Shown here: positions 44,826 to 52,622 of the stretch, in pieces
Numbering within the stretch: the stretch's first letter is position 1
Layout of the letters: each line of letters opens with the position of its first letter
Assembly: GCA_900763705.1 (NCBI GenBank)
Contig: CAAFLG010000050.1
Location: 25,202 to 89,201, forward strand
DNA length: 64,000 bases
Source of the DNA: an uncultured Oscillospiraceae bacterium
GTDB taxonomy: Bacteria; Bacillota; Clostridia; Oscillospirales; Oscillospiraceae
Direction of reading: 5' to 3'
The notes under the pieces: generated by a model
Told to the model about the DNA's origin: nothing
Databases searched by the model: none
The model's input: only the letters and a program-made list of their open reading frames with translations
Program-made: the position numbers and the translations under genes

Positions 44826-45320
44826 TCAGTTTCTGTAGCGCTCGCACACTTCTTTGTCCGCCTTCAGAACGGCGGCGGTGCCTTCGTCGCGGGCGGCCTG
44901 GAGTTTTTCGGCAAGCCCGGCATCCGCCACGGCCATGATCTGGATGGCGAGAATGGCGGCGTTCTTCGCCCCGTCGATGGCGACGGTGGCAACGGGGATG
45001 CCGCTGGGCATCTGGACGGTCGAAAGCAGCGCGTCCATGCCGTCAAGCTTTGCGCCGCTGCACGGCACGCCGATGACGGGAAGCGTTGTGTTCGCGGCCA
45101 TGGCGCCGGCTAAGTGCGCGGCCATGCCCGCCAGCGCGATGATACAAGAAAATCCGCTCTCCCGTGCCGACGACGCAAATTCCCTTGCCTCGTTCGGGCA
45201 CCGGTGGGCGGATAGTACACGCACTTCGGTTTCAATTTCGTATTCCTTCAGAACCTGGATCGCCTTCTCGGCAACGGGCAGGTCGCTGGTGCTGCCCATG
45301 ATGACGGCTACCTTTCGCAT
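44826..45320 (-). CDS. purE: N5-carboxyaminoimidazole ribonucleotide mutase
   Basis: 164 residues: [32 protein letters not shown] and [19 protein letters not shown]. Class I PurE, converting N5-CAIR to CAIR. No purK is present in the window. ATG 45320 has AAGGAGG; an in-frame extension to 45407 would start inside the riboswitch and is rejected. First gene of the purine operon. Confidence 0.95.
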   Translation of the reverse strand: MRKVAVIMGSTSDLPVAEKAIQVLKEYEIETEVRVLSAHRCPNEAREFASSARESGFSCIIALAGMAAHLAGAMAANTTLPVIGVPCSGAKLDGMDALLSTVQMPSGIPVATVAIDGAKNAAILAIQIMAVADAGLAEKLQAARDEGTAAVLKADKEVCERYRN

Positions 45321-45343
45321 GGCTCTTGCCTCCTTAAAATAAC

Positions 45344-45387
45344 AAAAATGGGCGCTCCACTGCCCCAATGTGCAGTTGAAGTGCCCA
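45344..45387 (-). terminator. Riboswitch-controlled terminator before purE
   Basis: On the minus strand TGGGC.CTTCA..CTGC pairs with GCAG.TGGAG.GCCCA (45387-45349, with two interruptions), followed by TTTTT. The 5' arm uses the GGGCA that forms the riboswitch pseudoknot, so ligand binding should prevent the terminator. Confidence 0.8.
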
Positions 45388-45468
45388 GACGGTCGGCCTC
45401 TGAACACTTGCGTGCTCCAGAGTAACGCTCTCTGCTCCCCTGTGGTGACCCACGTTTCCGTCAGTTAC
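45382..45468 (-). promoter_or_regulatory. ZTP riboswitch (pfl motif)
   Basis: On the minus strand the leader contains P1 (GTAAC 45468-45464 with GTTAC 45426-45422), the hairpin GTGG-GTCA-CCAC followed by the conserved AGGGGAGC, a second stem (GAGCAC-GCAA-GTGTTC) and then CCGACCGTCTGGGCA. These are the hallmark parts of the pfl/ZTP riboswitch. It senses the AICAR derivatives ZMP/ZTP, which accumulate when 10-formyl-THF is short, and turns genes on. Placement directly before purE with an overlapping terminator fits that role. Confidence 0.9.
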
Positions 45469-45492
45469 AAAGAGCTCAACTTGACAATCAAT

Positions 45493-45498
45493 ATAGTA
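45493..45498 (-). promoter_or_regulatory. Possible -10 element of the purine operon
   Basis: On the minus strand TGATACTAT, an extended -10 about 25 bases before the riboswitch. No good -35 is visible (TGGACG about 17 bases upstream at best). Confidence 0.4.
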
Positions 45499-45733
45499 TC
45501 ACAGGCGGGGCGCTTCGTCCATGCGGCAATAGAGAGAATCCGCCCCGTCGGATTTTGTGGTTTTTTGATGATAATATACATATCCATAAGTTAAGCTTAT
45601 ATCTACCCCTCAAAAATATGGACAAGGAGAAACCGCCTGCCGCACGCAGCCCCTTGCAGACATATCGTCCGCCGCACGAGATCACAGGAGGCATCAATTG
45701 TCCGAAAATAAACAACTTCTTTGTTTTTTGCTA
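45499..45733. other. Intergenic region upstream of the pur and ser operons
   Basis: A short AATCCG/CGGATT hairpin followed by T-rich sequence (45538-45566), and two small plus-strand frames: 45618-45737 (39 codons, no ribosome site) and 45698-45802 (TTG start six bases after AGGAGG, 34 codons). Neither resembles a known protein, so I do not call a gene here. Confidence 0.4.
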
Positions 45734-45762
45734 TTGATTATCCCCGAGCAATGGACTATACT
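45734..45762 (+). promoter_or_regulatory. Promoter of serC-serA
   Basis: TTGATT (45734-45739), 17-base spacer, TATACT (45757-45762), about 65 bases before serC. Confidence 0.7.
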
Positions 45763-45828
45763 CGTAGATGTCAAACCATGCAATTTCATCGTAATTGCTT
45801 AAAAAGACAATTCAGGAGGACACCAAGA

Positions 45829-46920
45829 ATGAAGTACAATCGCACTTACAACTTCTCCGCAGGCCCCGCTATGATGCCGGAGCCCGTGCTGGAGGAAATC
45901 CGTGACGAGATGATGAACTACCGCGGCAGCGGCATGTGCGTCATGGAGATGAGCCACCGCTCCAAGGTTTTCCAGCAGATCGCTGCCGAGGCTGAGGCCG
46001 ACCTGCGCGACCTGATGGGCATCCCCGACAACTACAAGGTCCTGTTCATTCAGGGCGGCGCTACGCTGCAGTTCGCGGCTGTGCCCTGGAACCTGATGAA
46101 GAACGGCAAGGCTGTCTACATCGAGACCGGCGCCTGGTCCAAGAAGGCCATCGCTGAGGCCAAGAAGTACGGCGAGGTCATCGTTGCCGCTTCCTCCAAG
46201 GACAAGAACTACAGCTACATTCCCGATTGCTCCGATCTCGACATTCCCGAGGATACCGACTATGTCTACATCTGCGAGAACGAGACCATCCACGGTGTGA
46301 CCTGGCAGAAGCTGCCCAACACCAAGGGCCACGTCCTCGTCTCCGACCAGAGCTCCATGTTTCTTTCCCAGCCCTGCAACGTCAGCGACTACGGCATGAT
46401 CTACGCGGGCGTCCAGAAGAACGTCGGCCCTGCCGGTATGGTCATCGCCATCATCCGCGAGGACCTCATCCGCGAGGATCTCGATCCCAAGATGCCCATC
46501 TACATGCGCTATGACACCCACGCCAAGAACGACTCCATGTACAACACCCCGAACTGCTGGGCGATCTACTGCTGCGGCAAGGTCTTCAAGTACCTCAAGA
46601 GCATCGGCGGTCTCGAGGAGATGCACAAGCGCAACGTCGAGAAGGCCAAGGTCATCTACGACTTCCTCGATTCCTCCAAGATGTTCAACGGTACCGTCGA
46701 GCCCGAGTTCCGTTCTCTCATGAACATCCCCTTCGTCACCGAGTCCGCTGAGCTCGATGCCGAGGTCATCGCCGCCACCAAGGCTGCCGGTTACGACAAT
46801 CTCAAGGGCCACAAGAGCGTCGGCGGTCTGCGCGCCAGCGTTTACAACGCCATGCCCATCGAGGGCGCGAAGGCTCTCGTCGAGTTCCTGACCAAGTTCG
46901 AGGCCGAGCACACCAAGTAA
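45829..46920 (+). CDS. serC: Phosphoserine aminotransferase
   Basis: 363 residues: TYNFSAGPAMMPEPVLEE at the N-terminus, FIQGGATLQFAAVPWNL, and the PLP-binding Lys in IYAGVQKNVGPAGMV. Converts 3-phosphohydroxypyruvate to phosphoserine. AGGAGG at 45812-45817 selects ATG 45829; earlier in-frame ATGs overlap the promoter. Codon use is markedly biased towards a few C-ending codons, suggesting high expression. serA follows; serB is not in the window. Confidence 0.96.
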   Translation: MKYNRTYNFSAGPAMMPEPVLEEIRDEMMNYRGSGMCVMEMSHRSKVFQQIAAEAEADLRDLMGIPDNYKVLFIQGGATLQFAAVPWNLMKNGKAVYIETGAWSKKAIAEAKKYGEVIVAASSKDKNYSYIPDCSDLDIPEDTDYVYICENETIHGVTWQKLPNTKGHVLVSDQSSMFLSQPCNVSDYGMIYAGVQKNVGPAGMVIAIIREDLIREDLDPKMPIYMRYDTHAKNDSMYNTPNCWAIYCCGKVFKYLKSIGGLEEMHKRNVEKAKVIYDFLDSSKMFNGTVEPEFRSLMNIPFVTESAELDAEVIAATKAAGYDNLKGHKSVGGLRASVYNAMPIEGAKALVEFLTKFEAEHTK

Positions 46921-46929
46921 TTAAAAAAC

Positions 46930-46960
46930 TGAAAAGGGGGACTTTGTTCCCCCTTTCCTT
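46930..46960 (+). other. Hairpin between serC and serA
   Basis: AAAGGGGGA / TTCCCCCTTT around a short loop. There is only a short T-run (TTTCCTT), so it is more likely a processing, stabilising or partial termination element than a full terminator. Confidence 0.5.
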
Positions 46961-46997
46961 ATCATCAACATTATCATTTTACAAGGAGAAAGTTACT

Positions 46998-47903
46998 ATG
47001 CGTATTCTTGTTACCGACGGTATGGATAAGACCGCGATGGCCGAGCTGAAGGCTCAGGGTCACGAGGTCGTTGAGCAGTTCTACGAGAGCGAAGAGCTCG
47101 GCAAGGCACTGCGCGACTTCGACGTGGTCGTCGTCCGCTCCAAGACCAAGGTTCGCGCTCCTCACATCGACGAGGCCAAGGGCAGCAACCTCAAGCTCAT
47201 CATCCGCGGCGGCGTCGGCGTTGACAACATCGACGTCAAGTATGCCGAGGAGAACGGCATCATGGTGCGCAACACCCCCAACGCTTCCAGCCAGTCCGTT
47301 GCTGAGTGCGCGCTTGCTCACATGTTCGCCTGCGCCCGCTTCATCTCCATCGCCGGCGCTGCCATGCGCAACGACATCTGGGACAAGAAGGCCTACTCCA
47401 AGGGCATCGAGCTCCAGGGCAAGACCCTCGGTATCATCGGCTTCGGCCGCATCGGCGCTCACCTCGGCGTGATGGCCAAGGCCATCGGCATGAACGTCGT
47501 CGCCACCCGTTCCTCCCGTACCTCCGGCACGGATGAGGCCACCGGCATCCCCTACGTGACGCTCGACGAGCTGCTCGAGAAGTCTGACTTCATCTCCCTG
47601 CACGCTCCCGCCCTCCCCGGCGGCCCGCTGGTCAACGCCGACACCATCGCCAAGATGAAGGACGGCGTCTGCATCATCAACACCTCCCGCGGCGGCAACG
47701 TCGACGAGAAGGCGCTGCTCGAGGCCCTCAACTCCGGCAAGGTCCGCGCAGCAGATCTTGACGTCTGGGCGGAGGAGCCCTCCAAGAATCACGACCTCTA
47801 CTCCCACCCGATGGTTTCCTGCACGCCGCACATCGGTGCGCAGACCGTCGAGGCGCAGAAGCGCATCGGCGCGGAGATCGTGGACATCATCTCCAAGATG
47901 TAA
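46998..47903 (+). CDS. serA: D-3-phosphoglycerate dehydrogenase (short form)
   Basis: 301 residues of the D-2-hydroxyacid dehydrogenase family: IIRGGVGVDNIDVKYA, NAD-binding LGIIGFGRIGAHLGVMAK, INTSRGGNVDEKALL (catalytic Arg/Glu region) and CTPHIGAQT (catalytic His). Oxidises 3-phosphoglycerate in serine synthesis, paired with serC. It lacks the C-terminal ACT domain through which serine inhibits longer forms, so feedback must act differently. ACAAGGAG precedes ATG 46998; an in-frame ATG at 46944 lies inside the intergenic hairpin region. Confidence 0.93.
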   Translation: MRILVTDGMDKTAMAELKAQGHEVVEQFYESEELGKALRDFDVVVVRSKTKVRAPHIDEAKGSNLKLIIRGGVGVDNIDVKYAEENGIMVRNTPNASSQSVAECALAHMFACARFISIAGAAMRNDIWDKKAYSKGIELQGKTLGIIGFGRIGAHLGVMAKAIGMNVVATRSSRTSGTDEATGIPYVTLDELLEKSDFISLHAPALPGGPLVNADTIAKMKDGVCIINTSRGGNVDEKALLEALNSGKVRAADLDVWAEEPSKNHDLYSHPMVSCTPHIGAQTVEAQKRIGAEIVDIISKM

Positions 47904-47923
47904 TTTTTCGCAGTTCGCTGCGT

Positions 47924-47962
47924 AAAAAGGAAGAGTCGCCTTTTGGCGGCTCTTCCTTTTTC
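47924..47962 (+). terminator. Intrinsic terminator of serC-serA
   Basis: GGAAGAGTCGCC-TTTT-GGCGGCTCTTCC followed by TTTTTC. Confidence 0.9.
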
Positions 47963-48041
47963 GTCCCTGCGCCCCCCGGCGGCATATCTTTCCTTCCCGT
48001 CTCATAGGATACAGCAACAAAATGCTGCTGAGGTGTACGAT

Positions 48042-48662
48042 ATGGAAAGTCAGAACTATGTGGAGCTGTGGGGCGTTGCCGAGAGCGATCCCGCCTTTTC
48101 GCACGAGAACCATGCCCGGCGCTTCGACAAATTTCCGCTGCGGGTCGAGCGCCTCTCGGGGCAGAGCGATGTGCCGGTCATCGTCGTGAGCGAAGAGCTG
48201 CTGCGTGCCTGTCCCGTGCGCGCGGGGCAGAGCCTGCGCGTCACAGGGCAGCTCCGCTCGTTCAACAACAGGAGCGGGCAGGGCAGCAAGCTCGTCATCA
48301 CGGTCTTCGCCCAGAGCATCGAGCCGGGCGACGGCGCGTACTTCAACCGCATCCTGCTCTCCGGCGCGCTGTGCAAAAAGCCGCTGCTGCGAAGAACACC
48401 GCTCGGGCGCAGCATTTGTGACCTCATTCTGGCAGTGAACCGCCACTATGGGCGCGCGGACTATCTGCCGTGCATCGCATGGGGACAGACCGCGATGCAG
48501 ATCGCACAGATGGACGTGGGCGAGCATCTGACGATCGAGGGGCGCGTGCAGAGTCGCACCTACACCAAACTTCTGGAGGGCGGTAGCGAGGAGCGCACGG
48601 CCTTTGAGGTATCGGTGATGCAGCTCGTAGAGGAGGGCGCGGAAGAGGATGCGCTCTCTTAG
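48042..48662 (+). CDS. Single-stranded DNA-binding protein-like (OB-fold) protein
   Basis: 206 residues. Residues ~100-190 resemble the SSB OB-fold (YFNRILLSGALCKKPLLRRTPLGRSICDLILAVNRHYGRADYLPCIAWG), while the N-terminal ~100 residues look like a second, diverged OB domain (PLRVERLSGQSDVPVIVVSEELL, LRVTGQLRSFNN). There is no acidic C-terminal DDDIPF-like tip; it ends in EEGAEEDALS. Probably an accessory SSB rather than the replicative one. GAGGTG eight bases before ATG 48042 selects this start. Monocistronic, with a terminator behind it. Confidence 0.78.
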   Translation: MESQNYVELWGVAESDPAFSHENHARRFDKFPLRVERLSGQSDVPVIVVSEELLRACPVRAGQSLRVTGQLRSFNNRSGQGSKLVITVFAQSIEPGDGAYFNRILLSGALCKKPLLRRTPLGRSICDLILAVNRHYGRADYLPCIAWGQTAMQIAQMDVGEHLTIEGRVQSRTYTKLLEGGSEERTAFEVSVMQLVEEGAEEDALS

Positions 48663-48686
48663 CCCTGCTTTGTCGCAAATTTATGG

Positions 48687-48724
48687 AAAAAGCCGCTGTA
48701 ACGCACCGTTGCAGCGGCCTTTTC
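48687..48724 (+). terminator. Intrinsic terminator of the SSB-like gene
   Basis: AAAAAGCCGCTGTAACG with its complement around a short loop, one mismatch, followed by TTTT. Confidence 0.82.
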
Positions 48725-48841
48725 GTGCAAAAATCCCACTTCCCACCCAAATGATAGCAAAAATCATTTATCACCAATTTTCTTATTCAAAATATTTATT
48801 ACTGCATCCCTTTACTTTTTTCAATAAGAATGTTATGGTTT

Positions 48842-48882
48842 TATAATGCTGTATATTACCGCCGCGGCGAACAGCGCGGCGG
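48842..48882 (+). promoter_or_regulatory. Possible -10 and leader hairpin of the hydrogenase pair
   Basis: TATAAT at 48842-48847 lacks a good -35. A perfect CCGCCGCG / CGCGGCGG hairpin (48859-48882) follows in the leader before the first hydrogenase gene. Confidence 0.45.
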
Positions 48883-48907
48883 CATCATCAATTACGGAGA
48901 GAGATCA

Positions 48908-49699
48908 ATGGCAAGAATTTTTTTACTCAAAGGCGATATTGCAAATCCCGGCTATGTGGATATCCCCGAGGACGCGACGACCATTCGTGAGGTCATCTAC
49001 GACATCGGCGGCGGCATCCCGGGCGGGAAGAAGTTCAAGGCCGTGCAGATCGGCGGACCGAGCGGCGGTCTTTTGACCGAGGAGCACCTGGATCTTCCGC
49101 TGCAATTCACCAAGCTCAAGGCCTACGGCGTGCGCCGCGGCGACAGCGTTATCACGGTGCTCGATGAAGACCGCTGCATGGTGGACGTGGCCGCGCGCTT
49201 TATGGAATACACGCAGACGGAGTTCTGCGGCAAGTGCGTTCCCTGCCGCGAGGGAACAAAACGCATGGACGAGCTGCTGTGGGGGCTGAAGGACTACCGC
49301 ATCGACCGCAAGGACTTTACCCTTTTACAGGACCTTGGCGAGATGATCTCGGTCACGGCGTTCTGCAACCTCGGCAAGAACTCGTTCCACACGCTGGAAA
49401 CGGCGATCAAATACTTCCCCGAGGAATTCGAGGATCATCTCAATGGCGAGTGCGCGCTGTGCGAGCTCGACCGCGAGCCCATCACGCCCGGCGGACTGCC
49501 GTACAACAAGATCCGTCTCGTCGTCGACCCGAGCATCTGCCGCGGGTGCAGCAAGTGCGCGCGCAACTGCCACGCCGACGCGATCACGGGCGTGATCAAG
49601 TCCCCTTTCTCCATCGATCCGGAGAAGTGCGTGAAATGCTATACCTGCATCGAGGCCTGTCCCTTCGATGCCATCCGGGAGGTGGAGATCGATGGCTAA
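48908..49699 (+). CDS. NuoF-like SLBB/4Fe-4S protein lacking the flavin domain
   Basis: 263 residues. An SLBB-like segment (about 25-85, GGIPGGKKFKAVQIGGPSGG), then the NuoF-type 4Fe-4S domain (FCGKCVPCREGTKRM at ~106 and the fourth Cys in FCNLGKNSFH at ~155), and a C-terminal two-cluster ferredoxin (CRGCSKCARNCHADAI, CVKCYTCIEACPFDAI). The Complex I 51-kDa FMN/NADH-binding domain that should precede the SLBB part is absent. Probably an electron-wire subunit for the hydrogenase encoded directly after it, overlapping by eight bases. ATG 48908 follows GGAGAGAG. Confidence 0.83.
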   Translation: MARIFLLKGDIANPGYVDIPEDATTIREVIYDIGGGIPGGKKFKAVQIGGPSGGLLTEEHLDLPLQFTKLKAYGVRRGDSVITVLDEDRCMVDVAARFMEYTQTEFCGKCVPCREGTKRMDELLWGLKDYRIDRKDFTLLQDLGEMISVTAFCNLGKNSFHTLETAIKYFPEEFEDHLNGECALCELDREPITPGGLPYNKIRLVVDPSICRGCSKCARNCHADAITGVIKSPFSIDPEKCVKCYTCIEACPFDAIREVEIDG

Positions 49700-51386
49700 C
49701 ATTATGTACGTGGACAACATCCGCGTGGAATTTGATCAGGAAGCGACGGTGCTGGACGTCTGCCGCAAGGCGGGCGTGGAGGTGCCGAACTTCTGCTTCC
49801 ACTCCGACCTCTCCGTTTACGGCGCGTGCCGTATGTGCATGGTGGAGAACCTCGACACGGGCGAGATCTCCGCTGCCTGCACGACCAAGCCGAAAAACGG
49901 CCTGCGCATCCGCACGAACACGGCGCGCCTGCTCAAATACCGCCGCATGATCCTTGAGCTGATGCTCTCGGCCCACTGCCGCGACTGCACAGCCTGCGAA
50001 AAGAACCGCTCCTGCCGCTTGCAGGAGATGGCGGTGCGCTTCGGCATCCACCACGTCCACTTCCAGGATACGCGCGAGCACATCCCGCAGGACCAGTCCT
50101 CCCCCGCCGTGCAGGTGGACTACAACAAGTGCATCCTCTGCGGCGACTGCGTGCGTGTGTGCAAGGAAGTGCAGGGCATGGGCATCCTGCACTTTGCCGG
50201 CCGCGGCCCCGGCCTCCACATTGAAGCCGGCGACAACCAGCAGCTCGCCAGCACGAACTGCGTGAGCTGCGGCCAGTGCGCCGCTGTGTGCACGACCGGC
50301 GCCATCACGGTGAAAAACCAGATCGGTCAGGCCTGGCGTGCGCTGCACGACCCGAAGATGCGCGTCGTCATCCAGATCGCGCCCGCGGTGCGCGTGGCGC
50401 TCGGCGAGGCCTACGGCATCCCCAGCGGTGAAAACGTGCTCGATCAGCTCGTCACGGCGCTCAAGATCATGGGCGCGGACGAGGTGTACGACACCATTTT
50501 CGGCGCGGACCTTACCGTGCGCGAGGAGTCGCAGGAGTTCCTGCGCCGTCTGGAGACGGGCGAGAACCTGCCGCTGATGACCTCCTGCTGCCCCGCGTGG
50601 GTGCGGTATGTGGAAAATGAACGGCCGCAGTTCCTCAAGAATCTCTCCTCCGCCCTCTCCCCCATGCAGATGCTGGCAACCGTGCTCAAGGACCGTTACC
50701 GCGAAAAGGACGCGCGCGACGGCCGCACGACCTACCACATCGCCATCATGCCCTGCACCGCCAAAAAGATGGAAGCGGGCCGTCCCGAGTTCCGCCGCGA
50801 CGGTGTGCCGAACGTGGATCTCGTGCTGACCACACAGGAAGTCATCCGCATGATCAAGGAATCCGGCATCCGCTTCCAGATGCTCGAAAAAGAAGCGCCC
50901 GACCTGCCGTTCGGCATGGGCAGCGGCGCGGCTGAGATCTTCGGCACCTCCGGCGGCGTGGCCGAGGCTGTCGCCCGCTACTGCCTCAAGGACAAGAGCA
51001 AGAACGCGCTGCGTATGCTCGAGCACAGCGGTCTGCGCGGCAGCGAGGGGATCCGTTTCGTCACGCTGCCCATCGATGAGCGCGAGGTGCGCATCGCCAT
51101 CGTGCACGGTCTTTCCAACGCCGCAAAGCTCCTCGACCAGATTGAAAACGGCGAGGTGCAGGTCGACCTTGTTGAGGTCATGTCCTGCCGCACCGGCTGC
51201 GTCGGCGGCGCGGGCCAGCCCTACGCGCTGATGAACACCAAGCTCCGGCGCGCGCACGGCCTCTATGAGATCGACCGCAGCGCGATGTTCAAGCGCAGCG
51301 AGCGCAACCCCGTCATCAACGCAATGTACGACGCAGGCCTTGAAGCGCGGGCGCATGAGCTGCTGCATCAGAAATACGAAGAATGA
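49692..51386 (+). CDS. hydA: [FeFe] hydrogenase, catalytic subunit (group A type)
   Basis: 564 residues: N-terminal 2Fe-2S domain (FCFHSDLSVYGACRMCMVEN), His/Cys cluster domain (HCRDCTACEKNRSC), two 4Fe-4S clusters (CILCGDCVRVCKE, CVSCGQCAAVCTTG) and the H-cluster motifs L1 TSCCPAW (~297), L2 MPCTAKK (~353) and L3 EVMSCRTGCVGGAGQP (~495), then the small C-terminal domain. Produces or consumes H2 in fermentation. L3 differs from the textbook CxGGC...GGGQP by Thr and Ala at Gly positions. Maturation genes hydEFG are not in the window. Confidence 0.94.
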   Translation: MANIMYVDNIRVEFDQEATVLDVCRKAGVEVPNFCFHSDLSVYGACRMCMVENLDTGEISAACTTKPKNGLRIRTNTARLLKYRRMILELMLSAHCRDCTACEKNRSCRLQEMAVRFGIHHVHFQDTREHIPQDQSSPAVQVDYNKCILCGDCVRVCKEVQGMGILHFAGRGPGLHIEAGDNQQLASTNCVSCGQCAAVCTTGAITVKNQIGQAWRALHDPKMRVVIQIAPAVRVALGEAYGIPSGENVLDQLVTALKIMGADEVYDTIFGADLTVREESQEFLRRLETGENLPLMTSCCPAWVRYVENERPQFLKNLSSALSPMQMLATVLKDRYREKDARDGRTTYHIAIMPCTAKKMEAGRPEFRRDGVPNVDLVLTTQEVIRMIKESGIRFQMLEKEAPDLPFGMGSGAAEIFGTSGGVAEAVARYCLKDKSKNALRMLEHSGLRGSEGIRFVTLPIDEREVRIAIVHGLSNAAKLLDQIENGEVQVDLVEVMSCRTGCVGGAGQPYALMNTKLRRAHGLYEIDRSAMFKRSERNPVINAMYDAGLEARAHELLHQKYEE

Positions 51387-51395
51387 GGCAGAGAG

Positions 51396-51440
51396 GACCG
51401 GCTGCTCGGCGCAGCCGGTCTTCTTCCCCCAGTCTTTTTG
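51396..51440 (+). terminator. Intrinsic terminator of the hydrogenase pair
   Basis: GACCGGCTGC / GCAGCCGGTC hairpin, ten base pairs, with a T-rich stretch interrupted by C residues and TTTTTG further on. Confidence 0.7.
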
Positions 51441-51471
51441 AAAAAACACATTACAATAAGTAATGGATCTA

Positions 51472-51500
51472 TTGACAAATTCCGGCATTTCCAATAATAT
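51472..51500 (+). promoter_or_regulatory. Promoter of the first LysR gene
   Basis: TTGACA (51472-51477), 17-base spacer, TAATAT (51495-51500). TGGAGG and the ATG at 51542 follow. Confidence 0.7.
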
Positions 51501-51541
51501 ATTTTCAGAAATCCATTATAAATTTCGAATTGGAGGCTCGT

Positions 51542-52438
51542 ATGGAGGTTCGCAATCTGGTCACCTTTTTGAAGGTTACGGAACTCAAAAGTTTTTCCCG
51601 CGCTGCCGAAGCGCTCGACTATTCCCAGTCCGCCGTGACGGTGCAGATCCAGCAGCTGGAGCGTGAGCTTGGCGTGCAGCTTTTTGACCGCATCGGCAAA
51701 ACAGTCTCCATCACGCAGTATGGCAAGGACTTCGTCTCCTACGCGCGCGACGTGGTCAGTGCGATCGCACGGGCAAGCGCGTTCGCCTCGGCGGACTCGG
51801 AGCTCGGCGGCACGGTGCGCGTCGGCACGCTGAACTCGCTGCTGACGGCGTCTTTTTCCGATATCGTCCCGCTCTTTCACAAGCGCTTCCCGCACGTGCA
51901 GATCGATCTGCACGCGGGCAACATCGCGTCCATCACGGAAATGCTCGTCAAAAACGAACTGGACATGATCTACACGCTCGACGCGCAGATCTTCGACACG
52001 CAGTTTGTCAAGGTCTTTGAAGCGCAGGAGGATGTGGTGGTCGTGACGAACGCGGCCAACCCCCTCGCGAAGCGCGCGGATGTGCGCCTTTCCGACCTTG
52101 TGTCGCATCCGTTCATCCTGATGAACCACGGCAACCCCTACCGCGACCAGTTTGACCGCGAGCTTGCCCGTCAGGATCTGAGCGTGGAGCCCTTCCTCGA
52201 ACTGGAGAGCGATACGCTCGCCCTCCGCCTCATCCGCGAGAACCCGGAGTATCTCTCCGTCCTGCCGCTCTATACGACGGAGATGAGCATCCACAAGGAT
52301 AACCTTGCCATCATTCCCGTGGCAGACTGCCAGATGCGCCAGTGGCGCCAGGTGCTCTACCACAGAAACAAGGTCATCACGCCGCAGATTCAGGGGATGC
52401 TGGACGTCATTCTGGAAGTGGCAAAAAAACCGTTCTAA
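51542..52438 (+). CDS. LysR-family transcriptional regulator
   Basis: 298 residues. N-terminal winged helix (LVTFLKVTELKSFSRAAEALDYSQSAVTVQIQQLERELGVQLFDR), then a periplasmic-binding-like effector domain from ~90. The inducer cannot be told from sequence. It lies alone, downstream of the hydrogenase and upstream of proBA, in the same direction as both, so its target is unclear; it may act on either or elsewhere. Start chosen at 51542, six bases after TGGAGG. Confidence 0.92.
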   Translation: MEVRNLVTFLKVTELKSFSRAAEALDYSQSAVTVQIQQLERELGVQLFDRIGKTVSITQYGKDFVSYARDVVSAIARASAFASADSELGGTVRVGTLNSLLTASFSDIVPLFHKRFPHVQIDLHAGNIASITEMLVKNELDMIYTLDAQIFDTQFVKVFEAQEDVVVVTNAANPLAKRADVRLSDLVSHPFILMNHGNPYRDQFDRELARQDLSVEPFLELESDTLALRLIRENPEYLSVLPLYTTEMSIHKDNLAIIPVADCQMRQWRQVLYHRNKVITPQIQGMLDVILEVAKKPF

Positions 52439-52454
52439 GGAAAAATCGCAAACG

Positions 52455-52490
52455 GCACGGGCACGCGAACGGCGCGCCCGTGCTATTTTT
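52455..52490 (+). terminator. Intrinsic terminator of the first LysR gene
   Basis: GCACGGGC / GCCCGTGC stem with a 13-base loop followed by TATTTTT. Confidence 0.8.
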
Positions 52491-52533
52491 ATGCATCCAT
52501 GGCGCGGCGACGCAAAAAAATACAAAAAAAGGG

Positions 52534-52562
52534 GTGCAAAATGCAAAAGAGCGCGTTATAAT
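52534..52562 (+). promoter_or_regulatory. Probable promoter of the proBA operon
   Basis: TATAAT at 52557-52562 with a weak -35 (GTGCAA, 52534-52539) 17 bases upstream, about 60 bases before proB. Confidence 0.55.
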
Positions 52563-52622
52563 AAGGGGCAAATTCCATGCTGCGGCTTCGCCCGCAGCAG
52601 CTATGATCGGAGGGCTTTTATC

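Noticed and set aside
45481..45510. Plus-strand TTGACA as a -35 element
   Set aside because: No -10 element stands at a suitable distance, and the region is the leader of the minus-strand pur operon.
46974..48527. A 517-codon minus-strand frame covering serA and the SSB-like gene
   Set aside because: It runs across two unrelated genes and a terminator hairpin, so it is a shadow frame.
49596..51494. A 632-codon minus-strand frame opposite the hydrogenase genes
   Set aside because: Antisense shadow of hydA, whose cluster motifs fix the true frame.
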